From contig CAHIKZ030000835.1 of assembly GCA_903632075.3 (NCBI GenBank), positions 1,738,501 to 1,802,500 on the forward strand: DNA of 64,000 nt, given 5' to 3'. The position numbers and the translations under genes were made by a program. This stretch comes from Acanthosepion pharaonis (lineage: Eukaryota > Mollusca > Cephalopoda > Sepiida > Sepiidae). This document shows, in pieces, positions 54,493 to 64,000 of the stretch (positions are counted from its first letter, which is position 1; every line of letters starts with the position of its first letter). The notes beneath the pieces are model-generated. The model was not told the DNA's origin. It saw only the letters and a program-made list of their open reading frames with translations, and searched no databases.

Positions 54493-54638
54493 TTTTCAAG
54501 AAGTTGGAGACATCTTCCAGTTGCGGGACATGGTTTTCAGAGTAAACGTTTTCTTTCTCGAGCATGTCAAAAACACGACGGTGTTCCTTGCAGGCGTGGG
54601 TCGGGTAGAGTTTCTTTAGGGCCCGATAAACATGTCTC
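54493..54638 (-). CDS. TH: tyrosine hydroxylase exon A (internal, 146 bp)
   Basis: Internal coding exon of an aromatic amino acid hydroxylase, upstream of the iron site. The minus strand reads a pyrimidine-rich tract ending in AG at 54640-54639, then an open frame whose visible blocks include RHVYRALKKLYPTHACKEH and VPQLEDVSNFLK, then a consensus GTAAGT donor starting at 54492. The blocks match the family stretch THAC...PQLEDVS.FLK that precedes the catalytic motif. The exon begins with the last base of a split codon and ends with one base of the next (AAA A|GT), which exon B completes as ATA. By family knowledge the enzyme is cytosolic, uses iron and tetrahydrobiopterin, and converts tyrosine to L-DOPA. 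This exon alone does not separate tyrosine from tryptophan or phenylalanine hydroxylase; exons B and C do. The preceding exon should lie to the right and I did not find it. Confidence 0.88.
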
Positions 54639-54807
54639 CTGGATTATGGGGAAAAAAAGTAACACAAACCAAATGTTATTCGGCCGCCATTTCAGAAGTC
54701 TGCATTTTATGATATCACGAGTAGCATTTACAAACAAATCGTCTGTTCGGATACGTTTGCCTAACTAGGCAGTTATTTTAGTCAGTTCATATGTAGCAAT
54801 TTTCATT

Positions 54808-54808
54808 C

Positions 54809-54839
<31 letters not shown>

Positions 54840-54855
54840 CTCCCTTTCTTTCTAT
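54808..54855. repeat. (CTTT)n
   Basis: About 10 units, then CTCTCC. Confidence 0.93.
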
Positions 54856-54896
54856 ATTAGTCTAGTCAAGATACATATGAACATTCTTAAAGAGCT

Positions 54897-55225
54897 TTGC
54901 GGCCATATAGCGTTGAAACACCTGTACTCGTACGATCACCGAAGTTAAGCAAGAGTCAGTAACTAGATGGGTGACTACTTGGGATTACCTGGTGCTGCAA
55001 CCTTGGATGTGTGGTTGAAGTAATGAATAATAGCCCAGAATTGTAAATCGCAGAGCCAAGTTCCAAGTTCCTTTTCCCCGCTCAGCTATGGGTTAATTAG
55101 TAAGATTTTTATCATTAAAGCAATATTATCCTCCCACCCCCGGTCCAAAATATGTACGATCCAAAAATATTTTCTGGCTTTTAATAACCTGTTTGACAGG
55201 TTGATAAGCCGTAAAAACGATTTAA
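54897..55225 (+). mobile_element. 5S rRNA-derived SINE
   Basis: Its first ~105 bases follow 5S rRNA: GGCCATA at the start, ...CCGAAGTTAAGCAAG (internal box A), then TAGATGGGTGACTACTTGGG (box C) and TACCTGGTGCTG. A SINE body follows (CTATGGGTTAATTAGTAAGA). It is a degenerate RNA polymerase III-type promoter, not a functional 5S gene. Confidence 0.8.
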
Positions 55226-55272
55226 TCAACCCAGAGTCATTGCACTAAATTCACTAAAATATTATGTTGTAC

Positions 55273-56632
55273 GAGGTCTGATCAAAAAGTATCCGTACTA
55301 AAAAATAAAACCATAAGACATATAATCCCGGAGAAGTTCCCTTGGAACACCACATACTTTATCCAGCGGCGTTTCCATTAATGGGAACATTCCTGGAACT
55401 CCTTTTTGGGGGATAGCGAGCTGCTGGCTTATCGCATTCTCTTTGATTACGTCGACGTCTTGAAATCTTGTTCCTTTCAAGTGGGATTTGATTTTTGGAA
55501 AGAGGAAAATATCGGAAGGGGCAATATCTGGAGAATATGGTCGTTGGCAGACCTGGAGATTTTTTTTCATCCCTAGCAAGGCGGGAAGCCACTAGGACAC
55601 AAGAGGTTACAGAGGATTTGGAGCGAGAGCAGATAGGAATGATAGAGGAGAGGATGAGGAGAAGGCCAGTGGATAGATCAAGGCAACTGGAGATGTCGAT
55701 TGACATTACATTTGAATAGTTGGAGATTAAAGCTATCAGGGAAACAGGAATAGGGAAGGGAATTCCACAGGCGAGAGGTGCGAGATATGAAGCTATTGGA
55801 GTAGAAGAGGCGGCTACATTTAAGTTTCAACATAAAAGGGTGAGAGCCGGATGCCAGCCTCGTTGGGCGCTTGAACTCATAAAGTCTGGGAACCAGCGAA
55901 TGCAGCTCATCGGAGCAATTACCATAAAAGTATTTGTAAAAAGACAGAGAGAGGCGACGGCACGTCTGTGAGAGAGCGACTGCAGACGAGATGCAATATC
56001 AGGGCCAATTATATTGCATATCCGTCTATGGATCTTATCAAGAACCCCAAGGCAAACGGAATGGGCTCCAGACCATATATGGCAGCAATTCTCCATGCAA
56101 GGACGATGCTGTCTTGGTTAAAACGGTGTGGCACAAGCGGCGCTGAATGGGCGGGTGCGCGGCATGGTGGAGTTGCCGCTCACAAGACGCATGCAATTGT
56201 GCACCTTTCCGACGAATAGCATCCCGCAAACGCCGCAATACATCACGGTAGCACTTAATGTTACTGTCTGACCAGGAGAAGCATATTCAATGCTCTTGTA
56301 GTCGAAGAAAACTATCAACATTGTCTTCACATTGCTTCGACTCATTCGTGATTTCTTCAGTCTCGTAGAGGTTGGAGTCTTTCATACAGACACAGACACA
56401 CCGTTCGTCACCTGTTATGACGATTTAAAAAAAAAAGTTTTCAGTAGGGTGGGAGTCGACAACACTCTACACACTTTCCTTCCAAGCACTGCTATAAACA
56501 ACGGAAGTGAGAGAGAGCGTTATAACTTCGTGTGCAAGCGCGATAGTGTTCAAGGTCAATCTGTGCCAAGCGGCTTCACTCTGCGTACGTCAGTTCCGTT
56601 ACCATATCAACAGTCCCGATTTTTTTAATCAC
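55273..56632 (-). mobile_element. mariner element split by a LINE insertion
   Basis: The left end reads AGGTCTGATCAAAAAGTATC; the right end, on the minus strand, reads AGGTGTGATTAAAAAAATCG, giving matching inverted repeats. The minus-strand transposase parts are on either side of a LINE. At 56345-56110 lie SRSNVKTMLIVFFDYKSIEY, YASPGQT and LRRLRDAIRR. At 55559-55300 lie VCQRPYSPDIAPSDIFLFPK and IKSHLKGTRFQDVDVI. These are canonical mariner blocks, with the last acidic site in SPDIAPSD. Frameshifts are present in the first half. Confidence 0.82.
55561..56108 (-). mobile_element. non-LTR retrotransposon 3' end nested in a mariner
   Basis: The minus strand reads ENCCHIWSGAHSVCLGVLDK, IHRRICNIIGPDIASRLQSL and SHRRAVASLCLF. 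After a frameshift it reads SRTSRLWNSLPYSCFPDSFN and LQLFKCNVNRHL, then stop. The 3' UTR has the family's signature (CTAGTGGCTTCCCGCCTTGC) and ends in an A-rich run at 55560-55570. It is 5' truncated, as expected of target-primed reverse transcription. Related copies are at 1.45, 21.6 and 26.6 kb. Confidence 0.82.
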
Positions 56633-56639
56633 ACCTAAG

Positions 56640-56945
56640 TACATATTTTCATATGACGAAAAATGGCTACCAGCGAATGAACATATAGGTTTTAAAGAAG
56701 ATTGTTATCTATCAGATTTTATGAACTGGTGATACAGAACCACAAAGAACTAACAAATAACAATGAGCGATATCAGTTGAAGACTTCCAACAGCAGCAAA
56801 AACTAAAATGGATAGTACATGCAACTAGAAGGAAAAATAATGATAAAATCAAGATATTGATTTTAAACGGTACCTTAAACAAAAGGTTGGGAAGGAAAAT
56901 GTTGTGGCGTACCTACGGACGATAATGAGTATGCTCCTATTCACA
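56640..56945. other. interspersed repeat related to 11.5 kb
   Basis: Shares AAACTAAAATGGATAGTACA and AACAAAAGGTTGGGAAGGAA with 11.53-11.63 kb. No coding. Confidence 0.4.
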
Positions 56946-56947
56946 TG

Positions 56948-57186
56948 ACTGACGAGGCAGAATTTTTCTCGCAGTATGTCGCCATTTCTTTCTGCGGTAG
57001 ACCAATTGCCATCCAAGACTATAGAACCCAGTCTGTTCTGCTATTTACCCTAACTGGTGGGGGTTGGGGAGAAGTAGAGTATCCATACCTTTCCCAAGTG
57101 TATTAGCACGTAAATGAATGTAATGAATCCGACTGGAATTCGAACTCGGCTCTTCGATTCCTCAATCCGAGCCGCTATCCATTACC
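56948..57186 (-). mobile_element. tRNA-like SINE, minus orientation, next to gypsy remnant
   Basis: Reverse of the same family: tail ACTGACGAGGCAGAATTTTT, body with TTACCC, box B GGAATTCGAACTCGG and head GAGCCGCTATCCATTAC. The gypsy-like reading frame starts directly after its head. Confidence 0.7.
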
Positions 57187-58400
57187 CCCTGAAAATATCA
57201 GGGACCTTTAAAGCAAGTGAATCTCCACATAAGCTGAATGTTGCTGATTTTTATGTAGTGGAAGGTAGTAAAGGCTCCTTAATTAGTTCACCAACAGCAG
57301 TAGATATTGACGTATTAAAATTTATTAAAAAGATTAGCAACTCCGCTCACATGGATAAATTGCTAAAAAAAACATATGATGATATTTTTCATGGAATAGG
57401 CCAAATGAAGGGTGTAAAGGTCAAACTACACTCAAAAATGTTAAACCGGTCTCTCAACCTCATCGACGTTTTCCGTCCCCCGGAACAGAAAAAAGTTGAG
57501 ACAGAATTACAACATCTTGAAGCTGCGGGCATAAGAATGTAGATGTACCAACTGATTGAGTTTCACCTATTGTTATTATCCCTAAAAAGGACGGTGATAT
57601 TAGATATGGTTGTATGACGGAATAAATAACCTGCATAGATATAGTTCAACCGAATAAAGCTATAAAAAGGGGAAGACATTTTATTTCTTTCTTTGAGGAG
57701 GTTCGTCATCTGCTAAATGGATCAAGTCGTTTCTCAAAGTTGGACCTAAATAATAGTTTTCCCTAACTTGCGTTTACACCCCGATAGTCGAAATATTACT
57801 GCTTTCTCTTCTCATGTTAGACTTCGTCGTTATTGTAAGCTAAACTTCGGACGAATTGGGCTGGCGAAATTTTTCACGAAGAATTATGAAAAAAAAAAAA
57901 AAGAAGTCAGATATGCCGGGTGTGTTTAACATTCATGACGTTATTTTTGTTTTTGTGAAGGACGAAAAGCATGATGCAGCACTTGAAAAAGATTTTGAAA
58001 GCTTACGTACCTCTGAACTGACTTTGAATACGCGGGAATACGTTTTTGATTCTGATAATAAAGATTTTTCTGGTGTCAAATTTTCGGCTAATGTTATGAG
58101 CCCTGATCCAAACAAAGAAGCGACTCTACAACAGGCTGAACTATCAGAAAAATCTGACAGATTTACGTTCCTTCCTGGGAATGCTAAACTTTAGTGCGCC
58201 ATTTATACAAAACATTTCTTCAAAATCTGCGAAATTTCGAACTACTTCGTAAAGAGGCAAAATGAATTTGAATATCTAGTAACTATCTCAATAAGGTAAG
58301 GTGTAATGTGTTACTTATCTCCCCTTCTGAGGATATCTCTATAAAAGAAAGAGGAGATAACACTTTAGAGAAGCAGGAAGATCGCCAAGATAACAATTAT
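57187..58400 (+). pseudogene. Ty3/gypsy-like pol remnant
   Basis: The plus strand reads DFYVVEGSKGSLISSPTAVD, MDKLLKKTYDDIFHGIGQMK and VETELQHLEAAGI. These are the protease-RT linker and the start of reverse transcriptase. After stops come GSSRFSKLDLNNSF, DIRYGC..E and VIIPKKDGD-like codons. The stretch corresponding to the active site reads PGVFNIHDVIFVFVKDEKHD; family members have DD here, so a catalytic aspartate is lost. It then runs toward the RNase H junction (RFTFLPGNAKL, SPSEDISIKE). Several stops and a deletion near 57850-57900 make it non-functional. A (CTAT)n tract follows. Confidence 0.82.
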
Positions 58401-58404
58401 CACC

Positions 58405-58464
58405 GTTTCTTTATGTCTATCTATCTATATATCAATTTATCTATCTATCGATTTCGATCTGTTT

Positions 58465-58512
<48 letters not shown>

Positions 58513-58534
58513 TTATCTATCTATCTTTGTTCAC

Positions 58535-58582
<48 letters not shown>

Positions 58583-58723
58583 CATTCTGTTCATATCTGT
58601 TTCCCTCTGTTCATATGTGTGTACCTATCTCGCTGTATTCATATCTACCTATCTCGCTTTGTTCGTCTCTATCTATCTATCTCGCTTTGTTTGTCTCTAT
58701 CTATCTATCTCGCTTTGTTCGTC

Positions 58724-58766
<43 letters not shown>

Positions 58767-58830
58767 CGCTCTGTTCATATCTGTCTATCTTGTTATCTTC
58801 CTGTCTGTCTGTCTATCTATGTAGCTAGCT
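58405..58830. repeat. long imperfect (CTAT)n
   Basis: About 425 bp of CTAT with embedded CTCGCTTTGTTCGT-type units repeated several times. The 174-codon open frame is an artefact. Confidence 0.96.
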
Positions 58831-58911
58831 AGCTATGCGTTCTTTTCTTATTTCTCTATCTAAGAGTCTATGTCTATCTCGTTCTCTTCAGGTCTCCCTC
58901 TCTTTCTCTCT

Positions 58912-58913
<2 letters not shown>

Positions 58914-58942
<29 letters not shown>
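58914..58942. repeat. (TA)n
   Basis: 28 bp after CTCTCTCTTAT. Confidence 0.9.
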
Positions 58943-58945
<3 letters not shown>

Positions 58946-59029
58946 TCTACAGATGGATATATTTTTACGAAACAACTTACTGTTACAACTAGTTTTGTTG
59001 ATTTGTATTCATACAAAGTTCTCATATAG

Positions 59030-59985
59030 CACAATAGGACAATGTCTAAAGAATAAAACGAAGTCACTTCTGCGTATCAGAACTGAATACGTATAAAAGA
59101 CATACATCTCCGTTGTATAATATCATTTAAATTAAGAAAAAAAGCTGTTACAATAAAAACTATGAAAAGGAGTTGCTACATTTTGACAAGGAAGCAACAA
59201 AATAAAATAAAAAAATAAAAAATTGTCACAGAATTAAAAAAAAATAACCTTTTACGCAAACAGATTCTGTTTTGAAAGGATAAGTGGAGAAAAGACGTTT
59301 TTCTTTTTCGGCAAAAGAAGAAAAATATTCTTAAAAAATAACACGAGTTCTTCATTTCGAAAGAAAATCAAGTTTAACCGCTATTCAGTGTAAGGCATAA
59401 AGATTACGCCATAGTGTGATTCAGCGAAAATCATCTTCTGTAGTGATCCGATGGAGCGTTAATAACGTTGAAGTCTCCCGACTTGCGAGATCGTGCCCGG
59501 AATCTCTAAACGGTCATAGAGCGCCTGCGTTGACGATTGGCCGAGAAAAGGACGTGCTACAGACGATATCAAAAGTCAATTACTTATCATAAAATTGAGC
59601 TTTTATTAGTCGGTGCCAATCATCAAAATTGTCTCGTGCTATGAGTGAATTTCTTTAATCTGGATCGAACCATTTCTCCCGGAAGTCCATTCCGGACAAG
59701 CCGCGCTGTAATGAATGACAGTGAATGATGTGAATAAGAGTGAAAGAGAAGAAAAGAGGAGAGTAATTTGCCTCTTATCTGTTGATACGGTCACATAGAT
59801 TCGCACGCAGAATAATTCAGTGAAATTTATATTCATCTCTATGGAGCCTGTTCGCAGATATACACACATGAGTACGCTAGGTTTTTGTGAGAGTGTGTTT
59901 GCAAAGAGACGCAGATGACCACGCGTCTACAACACAATTAAACACATATGCCGAATTACATAAGACAAGTCTATTGTCACTTGAT
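59030..59985. other. nothing recognised
   Basis: AT-rich, then a mixed block at 59380-59860 without a supported frame. Confidence 0.45.
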
Positions 59986-59987
59986 CT

Positions 59988-59994
59988 TATATAT

Positions 59995-60067
<73 letters not shown>
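59988..60067. repeat. (TA)n
   Basis: About 79 bp with one interruption. Confidence 0.96.
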
Positions 60068-60069
<2 letters not shown>

Positions 60070-60409
60070 GGCGACGCAAAAGTAGACGATCTTTCAAACA
60101 AACGTTGTACATTGACGTAGCTGTGCAAGCACAGTCTGAATTGGATGGGGAAACGATTCCGCATAAACTCCATTACCGGAAGTAGTAACGCCGTTCATAT
60201 TGAAGTCAGCGATTGCTGCCTGGAGCCACGACAGCAAATAACAACGACATTCAGCTCGCGGACCAGACATCTTTTCTTTCCGATTCTCTTACATTAATTT
60301 CTTTTCAGTAAGAGAAGAGTTTAATTGACTTAAAAAAAAAAATTGAATAAGCAGGATGCAGATAATTTAAACGTATAGATCAGTGATTCTCTTTAACAGC
60401 ACGAGGGAT

Positions 60410-60595
60410 GTATGTGGCACAAGGACAAGTTTACTGTGGGTTCTCTGTGACTGTAGGCTCGGCCAAAAATATCCCCTTTGAACCCGCATAAGCGGGTTCG
60501 GAAACTGTCTACCTCCCCGGACGAAACTTTGCTCTTCGGCAAAGCCTCGTCCGGGTTCCTCTCTGCTCAAGGCAAAGAATTTGACAGTGAAGAGC
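60410..60595 (+). repeat. hairpin-rich interspersed repeat
   Basis: Same family as 34976, with palindrome GAACCCGCATAAGCGGGTTC and a long hairpin whose arms are CCCGGACGAAACTTTGC and GGCAAAGCCTCGTCCGGG around TCTTC. Confidence 0.68.
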
Positions 60596-60667
60596 AGGAG
60601 AGATCACTATTCTTTCTCTCTCACTCTTCGCCGTGCATTCCTCTTAAGTATAAAATCTTGTCACATC

Positions 60668-61056
<389 letters not shown>

Positions 61057-61234
61057 TAGTAGTAATGACACACCGTTAGTATTTGAATAAATAAGTTTGA
61101 AAAGTTTTTTAAATAATTATTTCACTATTCTTCGATTATGTTATTTTAAATACTTTGTTTGAATATTCATTTTTTTTTAAGTATTTTTTAAAGGCTCAAA
61201 ATAAAAAAAATATCGACGATACCATTGATACATT

Positions 61235-61486
61235 TTGGATCTCAATACAAAGAGATATCCCACATTAACTAAAAAGGATTCGTCAGTTTTATTGCAATTT
61301 TCTATTTCTTATTTATGTGAATTAGGCTTTTCAACCCTAAATAACATCAAAAATAAGAAGCGAGAAAAACCACGCTCAACTGAAGAAGAAATGTGGGTCT
61401 GTTTATCACACATTCGACCAAATATTGAAGAAATCACGAAAAAACACCAGAGGCACAGAGTCCAAGCTGCACAAATAGTTGAATAG
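61235..61486 (+). pseudogene. hAT-type transposase C-terminus (ZBED5-like)
   Basis: The frame reads YPTLTKKDSSVLLQFSISYL, CELGFSTLNNIKNKKREKPR and EEMWVCLSHIRPNIEEITKK. The LQF.TSYLCE.GFS.L..IK...R motif is the C-terminal dimerisation region of hAT transposases and their domesticated ZBED5-type relatives. Only the last quarter is present, so it is a fragment; the host-gene reading (a ZBED-like gene exon) is possible but not supported by splice sites. Confidence 0.72.
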
Positions 61487-61984
61487 AAACATTGAACTAA
61501 ACTAAGTTCATATTTATATGTGTAATTTTTAATCTATTGTTTTATTTCATAACATTTAATTGTATACACTTTTAAAATTTTGGTAAGTCTTACGTAATGT
61601 TTCCATTTGCTCATTGGTGTGCCTTTGCTTAAAAAGAGTGAGAAAAACCGATATAAAACAATGTTTTTCAACCTTTTTTTTATATATCTCACGGCACATT
61701 TGAACTTATAGAAGGCACACTTAAATTATATTGATAAAAAGAGCATATATTTTTAATTTATTTATTAACACGAACAAAACAATTTATTATAATTTTTAAT
61801 AAGATAATAATTAAAATTCATTAAAAAATTATATTTATTTATTTTCTGTTTATTATAATTTGACATTTGATGAAATACTTGAACTTGATCTTTTTGTTTA
61901 GAATATCTTCTTTGCAAGGTCGAAATTTGGACAGACATATACTTAAATTTTCTTCCAAGGATTCTAGCCATGATCGATTATGTA

Positions 61985-62600
61985 TACACTTAAAAACCAA
62001 AATCATGGTCTTCCTAGCCGTGGTCATCTGCACCCTTCAGTGCGCTTACGAAACATGGACTTTGTATCGTTGAGAAATAAAAAGTTCCGGCAAACGAAGC
62101 CCCGAAGAATCCTTCGTATCAGTTGGGGGAACAGCATCATCAACATAAAGGTCCTCTCTTGGACATCTCTCCCCAACATCGGCACTATCATCCTTCAACA
62201 TCGCCTCCGCTGGGTTAGTTACGTGTCCAGAATGTATCCCACTCGACTCTAATGTGTCATCTTGTTTGGAAAACACGTCAGCGGCAATAGGCTACGCAGA
62301 GGCCCAAAATGACGCTTCAAGGATCAGTTGAAAACATCTCTGACACAGAGATCAACCATGAAACCTGGGAAACTGTTGCTACAAATCGGCCTTCCTGGCG
62401 TAGAACAATCCGAGGCGGAAACCGAGACTTTCGAGTTGTACTGTCAACATGGGGAAGACTTGTGTCATCAGGAAGACCTGATTCACTCAACCGCGTCCAC
62501 TACTCACTGTGACTCTTGTTCACGACTCTTCAGGAGTAGACTGGTCCTTGGCAGCCATCTTTATTACCGCCCCCCAACCACAGGGTAGAAAGGGAATAAG
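61985..62600 (+). mobile_element. LINE polyprotein C-terminal fragment
   Basis: Plus-strand frames read LRNMDFVSLRNKKFRQTKPR, RILRISWGNSIINIKVLSWT, PNIGTIILQHRLRWVSYVSR and MYPTRL. A second part reads INHETWETVATNRPSWRRTI and the end has a Cys/His pattern (CDSCSRLFRSRLVLGSHLYY). This order (LRWVGHVSRM...W...A..RP.WR...C..C...F.SRIGL.SH) is typical of a non-LTR retrotransposon C-terminus. It is frameshifted and 5' truncated. Confidence 0.78.
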
Positions 62601-62972
62601 GAGAGAAGATGACGATCCCAATGCTCGGATGCGAGCGGGTGGCGACGACGATAGTAATATTTAAAAAATAATTTCTGAATGTTGTCTAAATAATAAAAAA
62701 TTTTCTCATATATTTAATGATAATTTTATACTTTTATTCTTTTCTTTCTCATTGATACGTTTTTATTATTGTCATTAAAGTAATTATAAGTCAATATATG
62801 GTAGATTTGATAACGACCTGTTTATTCGGACATTCATTGTAAAATATATATGGTCGCTCCTTGTCATGGTAGAGGGCTTGTGTGTCCCAGTGATCCCAAG
62901 TGCGAAGCCCTCTGGAGTTCCAACTTCTGTAGGGCCAAGCCATGCCGGTAAGGTCGAGGAGGAAGGAGCTAA

Positions 62973-63179
62973 TTGACGCGACCAACCCCCGATGAACCCA
63001 ACGGCAGAATAAGCAAAGATCTACAGGAATCAGCGGAAGAGGGAAGCGCCAGTCGGGCTAGCTTAACCAAGGCGGAACTGATACACCAAATATTCGACAT
63101 CCTGATGCAACCTAGTTTGCTCGATCCCGACTGTCTCAATCACCTTTTAACCGTGAGGGATACGCTTCTGGCTAAGTGA
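62973..63179 (+). CDS. unrecognised 68-codon ORF (probably repeat-derived)
   Basis: ATG frame of 68 codons containing EEGSASRASLTKAELIHQIF and LLDPDCLNHLLTVRDTLLAK, with a leucine-rich amphipathic C-terminus. I assign no family. It follows a LINE remnant and precedes AT-rich DNA, so it is more likely a retroelement piece than a host gene. No intron signals or promoter were seen. Confidence 0.3.
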   Translation: MTRPTPDEPNGRISKDLQESAEEGSASRASLTKAELIHQIFDILMQPSLLDPDCLNHLLTVRDTLLAK

Positions 63180-63569
63180 GTGGGTTTCTCCATTGCACAG
63201 AATCGTCCACCAAGATCAAATTCACGCGAATGGCCTCGTCAAACTCTTTTTGATTCGCCACCAGGGAGAAAATGGAAACACGGAGAAAAGATGACGTTCT
63301 CAATGCTCGGATGCAAGCGGGCACCGACTAAAACAATGATATACTCATATAATCAATTTAAAGGAGTTTTGATAATATGTAATCTTACTGTACTTTTGAC
63401 TTCTTTCAAAAATAATATCATTAATGGCCTTTAAAAATTTTAGCGGCTCAACTACGAACCTCTCACTTGCACACCAGTGTGCCGCGCCATGCTGGTTAAA
63501 TATCACTGGTATAGATTCTTAGAATGAGGAGACAAGTATGATTTTTTCCGGCATAGTTCAATAATAACT

Positions 63570-63805
63570 TATCATATACTATTTACATTATTCGGACTAT
63601 TGTCCTCATCATTGTTGCCATATTTATCACAACGTTTCGGCCGTTGTACGCACCAGCCTTCTTCAGGTGGTTAGAATGTCGAACTGAACTGAACCCTTTA
63701 TTTCGCTCGCTAGAGTAGACTGTTCTAGTTCCACATGTCATGTCTAATGGGTTAAGGCAGTGGAGAACTTGGAGAGGTGAATTAACAGTAGATAACTGAT
63801 AAGTG
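63570..63805 (-). repeat. family B repeat, minus orientation
   Basis: Minus-strand copy with GGACTATTGTCCTCATCATT, the hammerhead-like motif at 63629, TTCCACATGTCATGTC and GTTAAGGCAGTGGAGAACTT. Confidence 0.62.
63629..63663 (-). ncRNA. hammerhead-like motif in tRNA-like repeat
   Basis: The minus strand reads CTGAAGA, then GGCTGGTGCGTACAACGGCC as a hairpin, then GAAACGTTG. It is part of the repeat family also found at 3.2, 31.3 and 31.6 kb. Confidence 0.48.
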
Positions 63806-64000
63806 GCATCCAGATGGGTGATCCGCTTGAGAATATCAAGTGCTGTAAGATTGGGTGAACGGGCGGTGAAATGGCTAACGGCTCAGAAATGTTAATCAAA
63901 GAGCCGAATTCCAATTCTAGTTGGGTACGTTATATTCACTTGGAAAGGTACGAATCCACCTCTTCTTACCCCCAGCTATGGGTTAATGAGTAAGACTAAA
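63806..64000 (+). mobile_element. 5S rRNA-derived SINE, 5' truncated, runs off the window
   Basis: Begins inside the 5S-like head (AGATGGGTGATCCGCTTGAG, then TATCAAGTGCTGTAAG) and continues into the shared SINE body ending GCTATGGGTTAATGAGTAAG at the window edge. Confidence 0.68.

Larger units (their letters stand above)
50780..54638 (-). other. TH: tyrosine hydroxylase gene, partial (three exons and two introns)
   Basis: Gene span covering exons A, B and C on the minus strand. Exon order, strand and codon phases are consistent. Joined, they give about 136 codons of the catalytic domain, running from the THAC block through the iron site. The enzyme is usually about 500 residues, so most of the N-terminal regulatory domain and the C-terminal helices are outside this stretch. 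Introns hold repeats: a (GAAA)n tract near 51.1 kb, a duplicated 325-bp block at 52.02-52.64 kb, and Penelope-like motifs near 54 kb. I see no stop or frameshift in any exon, so the gene looks functional. Confidence 0.9.
61650..63515. mobile_element. possible hAT-like pair of inverted ends
   Basis: The left end contains CAATGTTTTTCAACC..., then CACGGCACATTTGAAC. The right end, read on the minus strand, contains CAGTGATATTTAACC..., then GCGCGGCACAC. These are weak inverted repeats of the CA(G)TG.TTTTCAACC type. The interior is a LINE fragment plus a small ORF, so nesting is likely. The match is short, and the pairing may be accidental. Confidence 0.3.

Noticed and set aside
54451..54768. 105-codon plus-strand frame over TH exon A
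   Set aside because: Shadow of the minus-strand exon; the minus strand has the family motifs and splice sites.
54897..55001. Possible functional 5S rRNA gene
   Set aside because: Diverged from 5S at many sites and fused to a SINE body also found at 6.1 and 63.8 kb.
58308..58832. 174-codon frame rich in YLSIYLSI
   Set aside because: It is the (CTAT)n repeat; three frames are open in parallel.
62791..63434. Host zinc-finger or signalling gene fragments near 63 kb
   Set aside because: Short frames directly after a LINE end, without splice sites or recognised domains.

Overview
This is a eukaryotic, AT-rich, repeat-dominated window that looks like a cephalopod (octopus-type) mollusc genome. 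That assignment is an inference from three things: very long (TA)n and (TA)n/(CA)n microsatellites, a dense mix of decayed retroelements and Tc1/mariner DNA transposons, and one multi-exon gene split by repeat-filled introns. No prokaryotic gene organisation, rRNA operon, functional tRNA gene or CRISPR array is present. Most long open frames are microsatellite translations or broken transposon pieces.

The only cellular gene I can support lies on the minus strand between about 50.8 and 54.6 kb. Three exons (54493-54638, 51875-52010, 50780-50906) have consensus AG/GT boundaries and compatible phases. They join into the catalytic core of an aromatic amino acid hydroxylase, most like tyrosine hydroxylase, the rate-limiting enzyme of catecholamine synthesis. 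Its N-terminal exons should lie to the right and its C-terminal exons to the left; I could not find either in the window.

Layout. 0-9 kb: non-LTR retroelement tails, a tRNA-like repeat family, a mariner copy (4.65-5.41 kb), a 5S-derived SINE (6.1 kb) and tandemly amplified LINE coding segments (7.4-8.25 kb). 9-19 kb: a 766-bp Helitron with a paralogous empty site elsewhere in the window, a mariner deletion derivative, a Tc1-like fragment and hammerhead-like motifs. 18.9-22.8 kb: two solo LTRs of one family, a Penelope-like endonuclease fragment and LINE pieces. 22.8-31.9 kb: SINE cluster, interrupted mariner, a 29-bp minisatellite of about 30 units, a perfect 102-bp mariner-type MITE palindrome, and another mariner. 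32-41 kb: gene-poor AT-rich DNA, GC-richer structured repeats and a 55-bp tandem repeat. 41.3-43.4 kb: a SINE carrying a hammerhead core, then a Tc1-like element with both terminal repeats. 44.5-50.5 kb: a 116-bp tandem repeat, a large inverted repeat and more hammerhead-like motifs. 55-58.4 kb: a 5S SINE, a mariner split by a LINE, and a decayed Ty3/gypsy pol. 60-64 kb: structured repeat, hAT fragment, LINE fragment and SINE pieces.

The most interesting recurrent signal is a set of about 18 short motifs with a hammerhead-ribozyme architecture (CTGANGA or a relative, a short hairpin, then GAAA). Several have perfect flanking stems that differ in sequence between copies, which implies structural conservation. 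They sit in Penelope-like repeat remnants, in inverted repeats, and in a SINE with a tRNA-derived promoter.
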